A DNA stretch of 64,000 bases from Bacteroidota bacterium (GTDB lineage: Bacteria; Bacteroidota; Bacteroidia; Chitinophagales; Chitinophagaceae), in assembly GCA_023437225.1 (NCBI GenBank), contig JAEZGS010000010.1, positions 124,001 through 188,000 of the forward strand. The letters run 5' to 3'. Under the pieces are notes generated by a model that saw only the letters and a list, made by a program, of their open reading frames with translations, had not been told where the DNA came from and did no database searches. The translations under genes were made by a program, and so were the position numbers. Positions 63,928 through 64,000 of this stretch are shown piece by piece (positions within the stretch are counted from its first letter, which is position 1; the number at the start of each line of letters is the position of its first letter).

Positions 63928-63969
63928 CGGAAAGCGGAAAGCGGGAAGCGGAATGCGGAACGCGGAAGC
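63928..63969. repeat. Array of six heptamers (CGGAAAG type)
   Basis: CGGAAAG, CGGAAAG, CGGGAAG, CGGAATG, CGGAACG, CGGAAGC. It is the plus-strand form of the CCGCTTT family at 17281 and 29076. Two further degenerate units (GCAATGC, TGAATGC) end the window at 63987-64000. Confidence 0.85.
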
Positions 63970-64000
63970 GGTTTTTTACTGAAGGCGCAATGCTGAATGC

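Overview
The window comes from a chromosome of the phylum Bacteroidota, most likely family Chitinophagaceae. The evidence is a SusC/SusD outer-membrane pair under a ROK regulator, a fused SecDF, a nusB-DUF1573-yajC-coaE block, a NagB-PIG-L fusion, DUF5686 and WbqC proteins, a BlaI/M56 pair, PorT-like small beta-barrels, and promoter -7 boxes of the TAnnTTTG type. The gene set is mostly housekeeping and catabolic. There is no prophage, no insertion sequence, no rRNA and no CRISPR array.

Layout. 1-7.8 kb: a partial DUF5686 protein (minus), then the ROK regulator and susC/susD (plus). 7.9-16.8 kb (minus): a prolyl oligopeptidase, then the operon nrfH-nrfA-porin-ccsBA for nitrite reduction to ammonium with its own haem-attachment machine. 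16.8-17.3 kb: two 81-bp direct repeats with palindromes, then tRNA-Arg(ACG). 17.3-24.7 kb: NagB-PIG-L, GH20 hexosaminidase, S15/CocE hydrolase, a glycosylasparaginase-type Ntn hydrolase and CutC; this reads as GlcNAc/glycopeptide breakdown. 24.8-30 kb: a lone contractile-tail tube protein, pyk, pfkA, an SDR reductase and arginase. 30-37.6 kb: acyl-CoA dehydrogenase, YggS, L,D-transpeptidase, glnS, a methylmalonyl-CoA mutase large subunit and a small membrane protein. 37.7-47.4 kb: SecDF, aminotransferase, a membrane-tailed metallo-hydrolase, DUF72, a TolB-like protein, coaE, yajC, DUF1573 and nusB. 47.7-54 kb: groES-groEL, prfB with a programmed +1 frameshift, pruA and two tandem beta-barrel porins. 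54-57.8 kb: pyrR-pyrB-coaD, a Nudix gene, pyrE and an HMA protein. 57.9-64 kb: LEA-2 lipoprotein, WbqC, BlaI/M56 with a candidate operator, and a membrane pyrophosphatase.

The most unusual signal is not a gene. At least twelve short arrays of degenerate 7-bp (sometimes 8-bp) tandem units lie at nine intergenic loci. Unit sequences differ from locus to locus but the period is kept, and many arrays start within a few bases of a stop codon, in two cases between the stop codon and the terminator. They resemble in form the heptanucleotide STRR repeats of Nostoc-type cyanobacteria. I know of no named equivalent in Bacteroidota.

Limits: everything here was read by eye. Family names come from motifs and general similarity. 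No database, alignment or folding program was used, and coordinates of short repeats were counted by hand.
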